Positions 1-9,710 are shown, counted from the first letter of the stretch. The stretch is DNA of 42,271 nucleotides from Pseudomonas parafulva NBRC 16636 = DSM 17004 (GCF_000730645.1 NZ_BBIU01000044.1:1-42271); one strand, 5' to 3'. Notes: generated by a model from the sequence alone, not told the origin. Numbers and translations: made by a program.

Positions 1-1
1 T

Positions 2-751
2 GAGCCGAGCGACGAACCGGATGCGCCCACGCCGTGGAACTGCCCGCCCGACCCTTATGGGTTCTCGCGGCATTTGCGTACCGACACCGCGCATCCTCTA
101 GCTGAGGCGCAGCCGGGTGCGCAGACGTTGAGTACGCATTATCGTTATCAGGCACTGGGCGTGGTCGCCAGCAGCAGCTCACCGCCAGGGTTGCTGATGG
201 TTAAGGAGGAGCAAGCGCAGATCACCGGCCAGCAACGCGCCACATTGCAGGTCACCCACTATCGGTATCTGGACAAACCTGATGTCGCGCTGCTGCATGG
301 ACGCCTCGAAACCCGGGTTCACAGTGTCGGCGGGCTGGAAACCACGGTGTGCCATCAGTACGAAAAAGATCCTAAGGTCGGACACCATGTGCTGCAGACG
401 ATCCAGACCATCACTGGATTCGACCACGGTACGACCCTGCCTGACGGCAGCGTGCGGGATGCTTGCAAAACCTTGACCCGTCGTGAATCGGTACTGATCG
501 GCCAGCCGTTGCTTGACCGGGATGACAATGACGTCGAGATCGCTTATGAGTACGACGCCCTACGGCGAGTGATCAAGGAAACGGTTGCCCCGAACGATCC
601 TGAATTCACCTCGTCACGTCGTTACGCTTATACCCTTGTCTCACAGGCGGGTGGCAGGGCAGACCCTGATCGATGTCAAGAATGTGGCTACACGCAGCTG
701 GGTCGATGGCCTGAATCGCGAGGTCAGCCGAGAACGTCAGGACGCCGATAA
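2..751 (+). pseudogene. Rhs/YD-repeat protein, 5' part (broken gene, truncated by window start)
   Basis: The frame is open from the first bases of the window, so the gene begins upstream. The product has YD-repeat style segments such as HYRYQALG, CHQYEKDP and YEYDALRRVIKE, typical of Rhs and TccC-like toxin-shell proteins, which build a hollow beta-cage around a C-terminal toxic domain. Similarity runs to about RRYAYTLVSQAGG (near base 650). The frame then turns into unrelated residues and stops at 751, while the matching continuation (QTLIDVKNVATR) is in the next frame. One extra base in the run of Gs near 650-662 explains the break. It is either a real frameshift or an assembly error. This and the next entry are one gene. 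Confidence 0.75.
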
Positions 752-2447
752 TGCCTCGACGGCAGCGGCTCAGAACTACCGTCCGGTGCTGAGCGCGGCC
801 TATGACTGCCTGGGCAATCAGATCGCGCAGACCGAATACGACTGGCTCGATTACGATGAGCCCGAGCGACGCCGCGTGCTTGAACTGGTCACTCGCTATA
901 AATTCGACAACTGGGGAAAGGCCTGTTGCGAAACAGGCCCGGATGGCGTCAGCCATTACGAGCAGACTGACCCGATCGGCACGGCTGAATCGTCAGGGCC
1001 GATACAGACGGCCTGGAGCCAGTCCACCGATGGCAGTCACAAGAGCGCCGTGATTAAGACCTGGCTGAACCGCTTCGAACTGCCGGTGAGAGTCGAGCGT
1101 TTCACACGTGAAGGTAGCTCGTACAGTGTCGAGCAGACGTTCTATGACGGCCTCAAACGCAAGGTCCGTGAGGTCGATGCCAGGCAGGAGACCAAACGCT
1201 ACGCGTATGACGCCTTCGACCGGCTGGTGGACGAGACGTTGGCGGACAACGTGGTGGTGCACCGCGACTATGCCGCGCACAGCACGGAAGACTTGCCTAG
1301 CTTGATCAGCGCCGCTGGCATTGTCCTGGGAGAACAACTGTACGATGGCCTCGACAGGCTGGTCGAATCCATCACCGGTGGTCGCCGACGTTTGCACTTC
1401 TACGCGCCGGGCCAGCGTCAGCCCATGTCAACGCTGACGCCGTCCGGGCAATACATCGATTACGAATACTCGCTTCAATTGACCGACGAGCCGAGAGTAC
1501 GCCACATACGCGGCTCGCAAGCGCAGGCCACTTATATCTTCGACAGCGACAATGCCCGCTTGCTCAGGTGTGAGGAGCAAGGGCTGCAGCTCGAGCGTGG
1601 GTATTTCAGCACTGGCGAAATGAAGGTGGAGACGCGGGTGCAAGACGGCCAGGCCTACACCATGTATCACGCCACCAGTCTGATGGGCCGGGCGCTGTCC
1701 TACACGGACGTCAACGGCGATGTCCAGGCCTATCACTATGACAAGGCCGGTCGTCTCGAAAAGACCGGGTTAGGAACGCTCACGGCGGAATTTGACTACG
1801 ATGCCCTCGGCCGTTTAAGCCGTACCCACACGTCGGAGGGCGATCAATACCTCACCACCACACTGGACTACGATGAATTCGGTAGAGAGTGCCGTCGCCA
1901 TTTCGATATCAATGGAGCACCGCAGACGCTCACTCAGGATTACCATGTCACCGACGCGCTGTCGGACAAGTACCTGAAAGCAGAAGACACCCTGCTGCGC
2001 CATGAAGTCTATGACTACGACGGTCGCGGGCGGCTGACCCGTTATACCTGCACTGCACCAGACGTTGCCTATGCACCTGTAGATCCCTACGGAAAAGTTA
2101 TTCAGCGGCAGCTGTTCCGCCTCGACGCGCTCGATAATATTACCCATGTACAAACGGTCTTCCCTGGAGGCAACAACATGGCCACGTACCGGTTCGATAA
2201 CACCGATCCGGCACAATTGAGCAGTATCGAGAATACGCACCCGGATTATCCTCAACACATTACGTTGTCCTACGACGCCGACGGCAATATGACCCAGGAT
2301 GAGGCCGGGCGTGTACTGGAATATAACGCGCTAGGGCAATTGTGCAATGTGGCGGATCCAGCGCAGGGGCAGCTGTCCGCGTACGGGTACGATCCGTTGG
2401 GTCGATTGGTCAGTCAAGGCAGTGAATCCGGAGAAGCGTTCAAATAG
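585..2447 (+). pseudogene. Rhs/YD-repeat protein, 3' part, lacking the C-terminal toxin end
   Basis: This is the continuation of the preceding fragment in another frame. The ATG at 585 is only the first one available; Rhs-like sequence really starts near 660. It contains about ten YD-type repeats, for example LYDGLDRLVES, YHYDKAGRLEKTG, DYDALGRLSRTH, DYDEFGRECRRH and GYDPLGRLVSQG. Family members continue past the last repeats into a conserved core end and a variable toxin domain. Here translation stops right after SESGEAFK with neither present, and I found no good continuation in any frame. No immunity-like gene follows. I infer a decayed shell. A shortened accessory Rhs protein is the alternative. 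Confidence 0.7.
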
Positions 2448-2577
2448 CACGGTTTGTCGCAACGTCAACCTGATAGAAATGCCAGTTGTGCTTGTGCCGC
2501 AAGGGTGACGAAATGGGCATGACTGGTGGGTGGCTAACTTAGTTAATTTCACATTCTATTTTTGGGAAGGTGTAGAT

Positions 2578-4524
2578 ATGCTCAAGCCATTATTGAGTCC
2601 GCAACAGGCGCGCGCCATGGCGCGTAAATCACGGGCAAAAGTGTCGTTGGATGATAACCTTGTTGCGCCCTCCATCAACCCAGCGCTGTTGGCAGACCCG
2701 GCAGATAACACCGTGTGGCGCGCTGTGTTGAAAGAAGGCGGTGATGATTTTGTATTGTCCATTCCGAAATGGGCATTGAGCGGACGCAAGGACACCGTCG
2801 TTCTTCATGTCGAGGGGTCGGAGGAAGAACTGTTCAGCGGTGAGTACTCTCGGGCGGATGAGGCTGACTTTCCCATTCCGGCAACCATAGAAAAACCGCT
2901 GCTGGACGCCATGGCGGAGGGCAAGCATGCTTTTGTCTACGAAGTAATAGCCTTCAATGGAACGGTCAAGGTTTCCGAGCCGCTGGCATTGATCTTCGAC
3001 CGCATGGATCCTTATTACGGAGATGTGCCTCCTGCGCCTCCTGCCATTACCGATGTGCTCGAGGCCAACAAAGACAAGGTCAAGGTGACCATTCCGGCCA
3101 ACCCCAACTGGGCGGAAAAGGACACGGTTCGTGTCTTTTGGCTGGCCAAGGTTCCGGAAGACCCTTTGGAAACGCTTCCCGCGGCCACGGCGGTCCTCAC
3201 TTCGGCAGCAGCCCAGACCCTCGACATACCGCAGGCCCATGTCGAAGCAACGGGGGATGGGGGCATATCGGTTTTCTACGTGCTCATCGACAAGGCCGGC
3301 AACTTCTCCCACCTGTCCCAGCCCGTTCAGGTCGGTGTTGCACTGGGCGCTTTCCCAACCACATTTGCCTTGCCGGTGGTGGACTTGGCGGCAGATGGAT
3401 TGATCGATCAGGCCGACGTCGCCTTGGGCGTTGTCGTGGACGTTCCGCGGTTCGACAACCACAAGCCCTCTGACGAGGTGCGTGTACTGTGGGGCAGTGC
3501 AGGCAGCGAGTGGCGTGCCATTGGAACGGACACCTTCCCGTTGCAATTCAGTATCAGCGCGCTTGATATCCTGACGGAATACGGTGGAGCCTCCGCTCAG
3601 GGTGAAAAGGTCGCCAAAGTGGCATACGAAGTACGCCGCGGTACCGTCCTGCTGACCAAGCCCAACCCTACGATTGATGTGAAGGTCAATCTGGAGCGAT
3701 TTGGCCCTGGCAACCCCGACTGGCCAGAGCCGATCAATCCAGTCATGCTTCCCGCCAAGGTGTTCGGTCGAAATTCCAAGAAAGAGAACGAGCTGATCGA
3801 CGCCGATGCAGGCCAACCTGCTGACGTGCTGATCGAGATCGATGCGGCGTTCGCTGACAAGGATGTGGTCTCGCTGTATTGGGACGGCGAGCATGTTACC
3901 GAGGCCGACCATCCGCTCACCGCTGCTGAAGTCGGTACGGAAATCTCGCTGAGTATTCCTTGGGCGTACATTCTCTCAACCGGTAACAGAACCGTGCCCA
4001 TGCATTATGAAATCACGCGTGGATCGAACCCCAATGCTGCGCGACCTGAAGAAACGCCCGTCGTGGTGGACGCTGTCGTCGTCGTGCCTGATGCTCCGCA
4101 ATTCGACGGCAAAGCGGGTAACGGCATGTTGCGGTGTGAAGCGATCTGGAGCAACCCGCCGGATCCGGAGGATCCCGCCATCCGCGTGGTTGTCGCAGAG
4201 CTTTCGCAATGGGGGCTGGCTGCGGGTGACACGATTAAGATGATCTGGCGAGCGACCACCGAAATAGATAAAACGCCGATTCCGGAGGCTGGGCATGAGG
4301 AAGAGGTGACGCTGGATGCGGAGACGCTGAAGGGGTTCATCTGGCGTATCCCTTATGTGGATTATGTTCTGCCGATTTATGAGGCTGATGAGGATGACCG
4401 GGATGGCTATGGTTATGTGCGGTTTGAATTCACGCTGAACGGCAAACCAGGGTCGTCGAAAGAAGAAGAGGTCTATGTCTCCATGCACGATGCGGGTGGG
4501 AGCTGTGCGCTGCCTTCGCCCTGA
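2578..4524 (+). CDS. Ig-like repeat protein A, function unknown
   Basis: A 648-residue protein. I chose the ATG at 2578 because GGGAAGG lies 7-14 bases before it; an in-frame upstream ATG at 2530 has no such site. The sequence is made of about six beta-rich modules of roughly 100 residues. They share a pattern: a strand of the form V-x-V-x-IP, an acidic D-x-V pair, then an aromatic strand such as RVFWLAK, RVLWGS, SLYWDGE or KMIWRAT. A 'DKAGNFS' turn in module two recurs as 'DRAGNFS' in the protein starting at 6900, so the two are related. I see no signal peptide, transmembrane helix or enzyme motif. It follows the Rhs remnant by 130 bases and precedes an autotransporter. A surface or secreted adhesin-like role is possible, but the export route is not visible. 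Confidence 0.8.
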   Translation: MLKPLLSPQQARAMARKSRAKVSLDDNLVAPSINPALLADPADNTVWRAVLKEGGDDFVLSIPKWALSGRKDTVVLHVEGSEEELFSGEYSRADEADFPIPATIEKPLLDAMAEGKHAFVYEVIAFNGTVKVSEPLALIFDRMDPYYGDVPPAPPAITDVLEANKDKVKVTIPANPNWAEKDTVRVFWLAKVPEDPLETLPAATAVLTSAAAQTLDIPQAHVEATGDGGISVFYVLIDKAGNFSHLSQPVQVGVALGAFPTTFALPVVDLAADGLIDQADVALGVVVDVPRFDNHKPSDEVRVLWGSAGSEWRAIGTDTFPLQFSISALDILTEYGGASAQGEKVAKVAYEVRRGTVLLTKPNPTIDVKVNLERFGPGNPDWPEPINPVMLPAKVFGRNSKKENELIDADAGQPADVLIEIDAAFADKDVVSLYWDGEHVTEADHPLTAAEVGTEISLSIPWAYILSTGNRTVPMHYEITRGSNPNAARPEETPVVVDAVVVVPDAPQFDGKAGNGMLRCEAIWSNPPDPEDPAIRVVVAELSQWGLAAGDTIKMIWRATTEIDKTPIPEAGHEEEVTLDAETLKGFIWRIPYVDYVLPIYEADEDDRDGYGYVRFEFTLNGKPGSSKEEEVYVSMHDAGGSCALPSP

Positions 4525-4647
4525 CATGTATCGGGTTGTATCAATAGATCTGAATTTTCCTACAGGAATTTAAGAGAGTGGATCGTACGCTTGTGGGCAA
4601 AGGCCCGGCTGGCCGATCCCTTTCTACAACCTGAGGTAATTAGCTCA

Positions 4648-6837
4648 ATGGCGATCTTACGCACTTTCACCCCTGCACCGCTGGCTCGCGCCATCCTCCG
4701 AACCTCGGCACTTTTGCTGGTGGCCGGTCCGGCGGGTGCTGTGACCGTGGTGGATGGGTCCCTCAGCATCGACGAAACCACTGCGCTGGACCGCTACGTG
4801 CTCAATTCCGGCGCAACGTTGAACGCGACGGGCGCCAGCGTCGAGCGCGTCGACGCACGCGATAACGCGCGATTGAACATGCAAGGCAGCACTGTCAACG
4901 CTTCGGGCGCCGATGCCATCATGCTCAGGGCTGGCGCGCAGGCGGACATTGGCAATGACACGCGTATCATCAGCGATCGCCTGGGGTTGCGTTTGCAGCG
5001 CGTTGGCACTGCAGGCTCGACCGCCACCGTCAGCGACAGCCGTATCGAGGGCGGGCAGGGCGGTGCTCTGGTTTCAGGGGCATCGACGCTGAACTTGGTC
5101 AATAGCACAGTGGTGAGCACCGGTGAGTTTGCCGCAGTGGAGTTGTTCGGTAATGGTGTATTGAACGCCCAAGACAGTACGCTGACGGGCGCCAACGCCG
5201 GCTTGAGCATCCAGGGCGATACCGATTTCGACGAGGCGGCCCAGGTGCGGCTGGTCAATACTCGCGTTCAGGGCTTGAATGGTTCGGCGATCGTGGTCGG
5301 GGAAGAGCTGCTCGACCCCGCCAAGGCGAGCATCTTTGTTGGCCCCGGTACAACGCTGGAGGGCAGCAATGGGGTGTTGCTCGACGTGGTTGCCAACTCT
5401 GACGCCACCTTGCAAGTCGACGGCGCTCAGTTGGTTGGCGATGTACGCGTGCAGACCGGCTCCACGGCGAACCTTGCCCTGGACAACCAGGCCAGCCTTA
5501 CCGGTCGCCTGGAAAACGTCGCGGGTCTGACGCTGGCCAACCAGGCCCGTTGGACCATGGTCGAGGACAGTCAGGTCGGGGCGCTGACCCTGAGCGGTGG
5601 TGCTGTTCGCTTCGGTGAGGCCGACCAGTATCAGCGTTTGTCACTAGGCTCGCTGTCCGGTAATGGCACCTTCATCATGGACGCCGATTTCAGCACGGGG
5701 CAGACCGATTTCCTGGACGTGGGTACCGCGACGGGCAACCACACCCTGTTGGTGGGCAGTAGCGGCGCGGACCCTGTCACCGAGAACGATGTGCACCTGA
5801 TCCATACGGCAGCGGGTGATGCCTCCTTTGCATTGCTCAATGGGCCGGTCGATGTCGGGACCTTCTCCTACGAACTGGTGCAGCGTGGCAACGACTGGTT
5901 TCTGGATGGGGCGAGCAAAGTCATCAGCCCAGGCACGGAATCGGTACTGGCACTGTTCAATACCGCGCCGACCGTCTGGTATGGCGAACTCACCAGCTTG
6001 CGCAGCCGGATGGGTGAGTTGCGTTTGAACGAGAGCAAAGCGGGGGCGTGGGGGCGCGCCTATGGCAACAAGTACAACGTCGATGGTGCCGCCGGCAGCG
6101 CTTACACGCAGACCCAGCAGGGCTTCTCGCTGGGTGCCGATGCGCCGCTGTCGGCGGGCGATGGCCAATGGCTGATCGGCGTCATGGCGGGCCACAGCGC
6201 ATCGGACCTGAACATGTCCCGTGGTGCCTCCGCTCAGGTCAAAAGTTACTACCTCGGGCTCTACACCACGTGGCTTGATGCTCAAAGCGGCTACTACTTC
6301 GACGGTGTGGTGAAAGCCAACCGCTTTGCCAACGACTCGAAAGTCACGCTCAGTGACGGAGCGCGTACCAAGGGCCGCTATGACAACCTTGGCGCAGGCG
6401 TTTCGATCGAGTTCGGTCGCCACCTCGCATTGGCTCAGGGTTATTTCATCGAACCTTACACGCAGTGGTCGGCTGCGACCATACAGGGCAAGGATTATCG
6501 TTTGGATAACGGCATGCGGGCCAATGGCGACGATACCCGTTCGCTGTTGGGCAAGGCCGGGGTCACCCTGGGCAAGACCTTTACGTTGAGCGAGGGGCGT
6601 CATGTGCAGCCTTATGTACGGCTGGCGTATGCGCATGAATTCGTGGACGACAACGAAGTGAAGGTCAACGCCAACCGTTTCAACAACGATGTGTCGGGTT
6701 CTCGGGGTGAGATCGGTACGGGTGTCGCAGTCTCATTTAACGACCGCCTGCAACTGCATGCCGATTTCGACTACGCCAGCGGTGGGCGCGTCGAGCAACC
6801 TTGGGGCGCCAACGTGGGATTGCGTTTCAGTTGGTAG
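4648..6837 (+). CDS. Pertactin-type autotransporter (type V secretion)
   Basis: A 729-residue outer-membrane protein. The ATG at 4648 has GAGG 11 bases upstream and opens a Sec signal peptide (about residues 1-31, ending GPAGA). Residues 32-330 form a beta-helical passenger of short repeats with 'LNATGASV', 'LNMQGSTVNASG' and 'LNAQDSTLTGAN' steps. About 330-425 match the pertactin-like stem (SLSGNGTFIMD, DWFLDG). About 467-729 are the autotransporter beta-barrel, starting near GAWGRAYGNKYN and ending in the aromatic tail GLRFSW. I see no cysteine and no serine-protease motif, so it is probably an adhesin-like surface protein rather than a secreted protease. A strong terminator follows directly. 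The family assignment is secure; the passenger's target is unknown. Confidence 0.9.
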   Translation: MAILRTFTPAPLARAILRTSALLLVAGPAGAVTVVDGSLSIDETTALDRYVLNSGATLNATGASVERVDARDNARLNMQGSTVNASGADAIMLRAGAQADIGNDTRIISDRLGLRLQRVGTAGSTATVSDSRIEGGQGGALVSGASTLNLVNSTVVSTGEFAAVELFGNGVLNAQDSTLTGANAGLSIQGDTDFDEAAQVRLVNTRVQGLNGSAIVVGEELLDPAKASIFVGPGTTLEGSNGVLLDVVANSDATLQVDGAQLVGDVRVQTGSTANLALDNQASLTGRLENVAGLTLANQARWTMVEDSQVGALTLSGGAVRFGEADQYQRLSLGSLSGNGTFIMDADFSTGQTDFLDVGTATGNHTLLVGSSGADPVTENDVHLIHTAAGDASFALLNGPVDVGTFSYELVQRGNDWFLDGASKVISPGTESVLALFNTAPTVWYGELTSLRSRMGELRLNESKAGAWGRAYGNKYNVDGAAGSAYTQTQQGFSLGADAPLSAGDGQWLIGVMAGHSASDLNMSRGASAQVKSYYLGLYTTWLDAQSGYYFDGVVKANRFANDSKVTLSDGARTKGRYDNLGAGVSIEFGRHLALAQGYFIEPYTQWSAATIQGKDYRLDNGMRANGDDTRSLLGKAGVTLGKTFTLSEGRHVQPYVRLAYAHEFVDDNEVKVNANRFNNDVSGSRGEIGTGVAVSFNDRLQLHADFDYASGGRVEQPWGANVGLRFSW

Positions 6838-6841
6838 CAGA

Positions 6842-6874
6842 GGGGCGGGGTACTCCCCGCCCCTTTTTCTTTTT
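6842..6874 (+). terminator. Rho-independent terminator after the autotransporter gene
   Basis: A perfect nine-pair stem (GGGGCGGGG at 6842-6850, CCCCGCCCC at 6855-6863) with a four-base loop is followed by TTTTTCTTTTT. It begins four bases after the autotransporter stop codon and ends 25 bases before the next start codon. Confidence 0.9.
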
Positions 6875-6899
6875 GCCGCTACGTCAAACGGAGCACAGA

Positions 6900-8345
6900 A
6901 TGGTCAGCAATGAACTGCCGGAGCAACAGGCGAGGCCATTGCCGCCCGCCAGCGCCCCAGATGCACTTGAAGACATTCCTGGCGCGGACCCGAACTTGCT
7001 GCCGGTGAGCGTTTTGTCCGCTCCACTGCGCATTGAGGTACCGATGTGGCTTTCTTCAAGGCCCAGCCCTGAGCGACCTGAAACGCTGAGGCTGTACTGG
7101 AACGGCGTGGAGGCGGGATGGAAACGCTGGGCTGCACGCGTGCCAGCAGATGACCTGTACATCGAGGTGCCGGTGGCGTTCCTCAATCACGGGTCAGCGA
7201 TCGTGAACTACACGGTGGAGCTTTACAACGGCTCGATCGCCGATTCTGAAAGGCTGATGCTTACTCTCGACAGGCAGCCACCGGTGTTGGGGGCGAACAG
7301 AGGCCAACTGGTGTTTCCGGAGCTTGTCGGAAGGGAGGTGAACGCCGACTACCTGGAGGATCACGGCGATGTGCTACATGCGCAGGTGCCTGATTACGAT
7401 GTGCCGGCACCCGGTGACACCATTGTCTATTACTGGAACATCGAGCCCTTTTCGCCATTGCTGGCGGGGGAGCGAACGCTGAGCCAGGAAGATCTTGGCA
7501 AGCCGTTGATCATCGAGATCCCTGGCAGCCTCATTCGTGAGCGGGGGGACGGGCCGCGTTACGTGTTCTATGCCATCCGCGACAGGGCGGGTAATTTCAG
7601 CAGCGACGCTTTACCTCAGACATTGACCATCGCGGCGCAACCGGCGCCACGCGCTTTGCCCCTGCCTGAAATTCCCGCGGCCACGGGCTCTGGACGGGAT
7701 GTCTCTTTAGATCTCGTGGAGGTTGGGGCGTCCATCACGGTGAAGATTCCCCAGGCGGCCGACATTCGGCCAGACGAGGCATTCGGCTTGCAATGGGGAG
7801 ATCCGGAGCTTTTTCGCAGTAACCGATTCAATGGCCAGGCGGGCTTGCGCACATTCACCATCCCAGCGCGCAATGTGGCTGCGATGAGCGGCAAGGTCGT
7901 GTCCGTCTATTATGATGTCGAGGTGCGCGGTCAGCTTCAGTGTTCGGAAACACGCAGGCTCAAGGTCATCCCGATACCCATGACCAGCTTGCCCATCCCC
8001 AGGCTTGCCGGGCTGAGCGGTGGCACCTTCGACAGGGCCCGCTACACGTTTGACCCCCCTTTGACACTGGATAAGTGGAAGCTGATCGGGGTTGATCAGC
8101 GAGTCAATATCGTAGTCATCGGTGCAGGAGGGAAGCGACACCAACTCCTTGACAATCATGCGGTAACTTCCGCTGAGGTCAAGGATGGTATCGGCAAGGC
8201 AGGAGACGTTACAGTCCCCCTGACTTTTCTGAATGAGCTTCCCGTCGGGCAACTGTTTTTCATTGAGGTCACGGTCAGCTTCGATGCCGGACAAACATGG
8301 CCGTCTGAACACAATTTCGAACGCCTGGAACTGGTGATGAGATAA
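6900..8345 (+). CDS. Ig-like repeat protein B, paralogue of protein A
   Basis: A 481-residue protein. The ATG at 6900 has GGAG 6 bases upstream; the frame stays open further 5' but only as a shadow over the autotransporter end. It contains about four beta-sandwich-like modules with the same signature strands as the protein at 2578: LRIEVPMWL then LRLYWNG; LHAQVPDY then IVYYWNIE; ITVKIPQA then FGLQWGDP. It shares the turn 'DRAGNFS'. There is no signal peptide, membrane segment or catalytic motif. The N-terminal 40 residues are Pro/Ala rich and probably disordered. The gene sits just past a strong terminator and only 12 bases from the end of the convergent chaperone gene. Relationship to protein A is clear from the motifs; the function is unknown. 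Confidence 0.8.
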   Translation: MVSNELPEQQARPLPPASAPDALEDIPGADPNLLPVSVLSAPLRIEVPMWLSSRPSPERPETLRLYWNGVEAGWKRWAARVPADDLYIEVPVAFLNHGSAIVNYTVELYNGSIADSERLMLTLDRQPPVLGANRGQLVFPELVGREVNADYLEDHGDVLHAQVPDYDVPAPGDTIVYYWNIEPFSPLLAGERTLSQEDLGKPLIIEIPGSLIRERGDGPRYVFYAIRDRAGNFSSDALPQTLTIAAQPAPRALPLPEIPAATGSGRDVSLDLVEVGASITVKIPQAADIRPDEAFGLQWGDPELFRSNRFNGQAGLRTFTIPARNVAAMSGKVVSVYYDVEVRGQLQCSETRRLKVIPIPMTSLPIPRLAGLSGGTFDRARYTFDPPLTLDKWKLIGVDQRVNIVVIGAGGKRHQLLDNHAVTSAEVKDGIGKAGDVTVPLTFLNELPVGQLFFIEVTVSFDAGQTWPSEHNFERLELVMR

Positions 8346-8357
8346 TCCTCTACCAGG

Positions 8358-9104
8358 TCAAGGTTCGACGTGATCGTGCAGTGGCACTGTTATCGCGGTG
8401 GTGCTGCCGCCATAGTCGTTGATCGTTGTGAAGGTCAGTGTTGACGTCGCGGGCGGCACGGGGAACTCCAGCTTGTAACGCTGCTGATTCATAGGCATCG
8501 CCATGGCTTTGGTTTCCACTCGATTTTTTTTGCCGTTCACATCGATCTCCACCCGGCCGAATGTGAAGTGGTAAGGCGACGGGTTGTTTACCACCAGATA
8601 AGACTGCCCACCCTCTTTTTGCAGGGACCAATCGAGCTGCTTGAGGTGATCTTGCGGTTGGCCCTTGAGCTGGCTGGGGCGGTAGAAAACTTTCAAGCGT
8701 GTGCGCAGGGCGATGGTAAGCGCGTTGTCCTGCATGTCCTCTTCGACCTGGGGTATTTCCTGGACGTTGAGGAAAAAAAGAGACTCGCGGTCTTGCGGCA
8801 GGTCGTTGGGCAGCCGATTTATTTTTACGATCTGTTCTTCGTTCGGCGCCAGGCGAAAAAGGGAGGGCGATGCCAGCAACGGTGTCGGCGTGGTGATGTC
8901 GTCAGCTTCTGTGTTGACCCAGGCTTGTGCTGCGTACGTGCGGGTACTGGGGTTCGCGACATTGATTGAGCTGCTTGCCTTATCGCTCCCATGAATGATC
9001 CGGGTCTGATTGGTGATCAGTGCTGCCTGTGCAGTGCAAGGTATGCCGACAAGGGCGAGCAGGGCGCTTCCCCATAGCCAGCGTTTTCGATAGATGGAGG
9101 GCAT
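8358..9104 (-). CDS. Periplasmic fimbrial chaperone, PapD/FimC family
   Basis: A 248-residue protein whose start at 9104 gives a Sec signal peptide (MPSIYRKRWLW through CTAQA). Family marks are present: N-terminal strand ALITNQTRIIHGS with the conserved Arg, FFLNVQEIP corresponding to the usual W-x-N-x-x-x-IP chaperone signature, and TRLKVFYRP carrying the conserved Lys that anchors the subunit C-terminus. The second Ig-like domain follows (VVNNPSPYHFTF, then VPPATSTLTFTTINDYG). Such chaperones fold pilin subunits by donor-strand complementation and pass them to an outer-membrane usher. The gene follows the pilin gene by 57 bases in the same direction. No usher gene is in the window, so assembly would need one elsewhere. 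An upstream in-frame ATG at 9149 is less likely because it would bury the signal peptide. Confidence 0.9.
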   Translation of the reverse strand: MPSIYRKRWLWGSALLALVGIPCTAQAALITNQTRIIHGSDKASSSINVANPSTRTYAAQAWVNTEADDITTPTPLLASPSLFRLAPNEEQIVKINRLPNDLPQDRESLFFLNVQEIPQVEEDMQDNALTIALRTRLKVFYRPSQLKGQPQDHLKQLDWSLQKEGGQSYLVVNNPSPYHFTFGRVEIDVNGKKNRVETKAMAMPMNQQRYKLEFPVPPATSTLTFTTINDYGGSTTAITVPLHDHVEP

Positions 9105-9161
9105 GGAAAGTCCACGTTTCAAAAGTGCAGGATCCGGGTGTTGGAGCACCCGGAACTGAGA

Positions 9162-9710
9162 TCAAGGCAGTGCGACAGTGAAGCCTACATCTGCCTGGGC
9201 AGCGCCTTCAGTCACAGGTACATTGATGGCCTCGTATTGCGCATAGAAGGCCATGTGGGTAGGGATGTTTTCAAAAAGCGGATATTTTCGCGAATCGTCC
9301 AGGGGCGCTAACTTTTTATCGTCGGCATCGAAGATGGCGATTCCCAGATCCGGGGTTCCGCCCGATGACAACTTGTACAAGTCGCTCTTGGGCCCTGTGG
9401 CACCCCCTCTGGAATCGAAGGCTACGGTAACTTCGGTACCTGGACCGATGACGCAAACGCCCGGTGTAGGGGTGACTTTGAGGGTGAACTCCATCTTTTT
9501 GGACGTCGCGCCTACGGCGTCGAAGTAGGTGCTTGGAAAGTGCCCCAACTGCACGGGTGTACCAATGCCGCCGCCCGGATTCACCACTTCGATCGGGCAG
9601 GGCCCGCCCGCGTACACGCTGCCGTTGAAATTCACCACGCCGATCTCTGGCGCGGCGAATGCCGTACCCGTGACACAGGTGAGCGCTACTGCAAGAAATT
9701 TGCTTTTCAT
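9162..9710 (-). CDS. Fimbrial major-subunit-like protein (FimA/type 1 pilin fold)
   Basis: A 182-residue protein. The start at 9710 produces a signal peptide (MKSKFLAVALTCVTGTAFA, then APEIG). The mature part resembles chaperone-usher pilins: 'VNFNGSVYAGGPC' as the first strand, a second Cys in GVCVIGPG that would form the usual disulfide, and a C-terminal beta-zipper strand (ADVGFTVALP) preceded by FYAQYEA and 'VTEGAAQ'. An ATG four codons upstream (9722) is an alternative; neither has a strong ribosome site. It is the first gene of a two-gene unit with the chaperone and may be the only pilin here. Confidence 0.87.
   Translation of the reverse strand: MKSKFLAVALTCVTGTAFAAPEIGVVNFNGSVYAGGPCPIEVVNPGGGIGTPVQLGHFPSTYFDAVGATSKKMEFTLKVTPTPGVCVIGPGTEVTVAFDSRGGATGPKSDLYKLSSGGTPDLGIAIFDADDKKLAPLDDSRKYPLFENIPTHMAFYAQYEAINVPVTEGAAQADVGFTVALP

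Noticed and set aside
2629..3912. A 427-codon minus-strand frame opposite Ig-like protein A
   Set aside because: The plus-strand frame has a ribosome site and repeated structural modules, while the antisense product shows no domain or start signal.
5644..6636. A 330-codon minus-strand frame opposite the autotransporter
   Set aside because: It mirrors the well-supported beta-barrel coding region and has no recognisable motif.
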